5,509 nt of DNA from Candidatus Heimdallarchaeota archaeon. GTDB taxonomy: Archaea > Asgardarchaeota > Heimdallarchaeia > JABLTI01. Below, piece by piece: positions 5,289-5,509 of the stretch. The notes below the pieces were generated by a model. The model was not told where the DNA came from, searched no databases, and saw nothing but the letters and a program-made list of their open reading frames with translations. The stretch is from NCBI GenBank assembly GCA_023128635.1, contig JAGMDP010000210.1, forward strand, positions 1 through 5,509, read 5' to 3'. A program made the position numbers and the translations under genes. Numbering within the stretch: position 1 is the stretch's first letter; every line of letters begins with the position of its first letter.

Positions 5289-5509
5289 ATGAAAAAACCA
5301 AATCTCCTCTTATTTCAGAATAGACAAATTGCCGTTTCTTACATTGCTATCCTTTTTTCCGCCATTGGATTAGGAATTAGTCGATTTTTATATCCTCTTC
5401 GATTCCTTGAGTTAGGTGGAAACACAGCATTGGTTTCTCTCGCAACAGCAGTTTTTTCTATTGGTCAACTATTAGGGATTTTTGTTCTCTCAAAATTACT
5501 TAATAAAAC
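5289..5509 (+). CDS. Major facilitator superfamily transporter, N-terminal part (cut by window edge)
   Basis: The frame is open from ATG 5289 to the right edge, giving 73 codons. A short basic start (MKKPNLLLFQNRQ) leads into a hydrophobic helix (about 14-30) ending in GLGISRFLYPLRFLELGG, a typical first MFS helix and loop. A second helix (about 46-67) contains the small-residue-rich SLATAVFSIGQLLGIF. The usual loop 2-3 motif would lie just outside the window. The start is ten bases after the HxlR stop codon, so the two are probably co-transcribed. Pairing with an HxlR regulator suggests an efflux pump for an inducing compound, but the substrate is unknown and an uptake carrier is equally possible from this fragment. 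Confidence 0.75.
   Translation, partial: MKKPNLLLFQNRQIAVSYIAILFSAIGLGISRFLYPLRFLELGGNTALVSLATAVFSIGQLLGIFVLSKLLNK

Noticed and set aside
5050..5301. An 83-codon open frame on the minus strand across the HxlR gene
   Set aside because: It lies opposite a well-supported HxlR gene, shows no recognisable domain, and would start inside the next gene.

Overview
The window is archaeal, and its gene types make an Asgard-like or related archaeon the best guess (inference; no phylogeny was possible). The archaeal call rests on direct evidence. There is a tRNA gene split by an intron at position 37/38 with a bulge-helix-bulge splice structure and an encoded CCA. Most genes have a TATA-like box, usually 25-30 bases before the inferred transcript start, and two genes look leaderless. 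Base composition is AT-rich throughout.

Layout from left to right. (1) 1-602, minus strand: the N-terminal part of a secreted M14 zinc carboxypeptidase, cut by the window edge. (2) 737-844, plus: tRNA-Arg(UCU) with a 30-nt intron. (3) 906-2525, plus: a secreted, membrane-anchored protein with a NosD-like beta-helix and a PPC-like beta-sandwich. (4) 2536-2561: a second copy of the last 26 bases of the tRNA region (T-loop to just past CCA, 25/26 identical). (5) 2620-3711, plus: an SCP2-like domain fused to an iron-sulfur flavoprotein-type FMN reductase. (6) 3723-4658, minus and convergent: an FTR1/EfeU-family iron permease. (7) 4659-4915: an AT-rich divergent control region with a perfect 17-bp palindrome. 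(8) 4916-5278, plus: an HxlR-family regulator. (9) 5289 to the right edge, plus: the start of a major-facilitator transporter, probably in one operon with the regulator.

The most notable observation is the arrangement of items 2-4. A single surface-protein gene lies between an intact tRNA and a displaced copy of that tRNA's 3' end. This is the footprint expected of site-specific integration into a tRNA gene, but the 1.7-kb segment has no integrase. It could be a remnant or a one-gene passenger element.

The right half looks like a small metal/redox group: an Fe-S flavoprotein, an iron permease, and a regulator with two N-terminal cysteines next to a transporter. That they function together is inferred only from proximity and the shared intergenic region.
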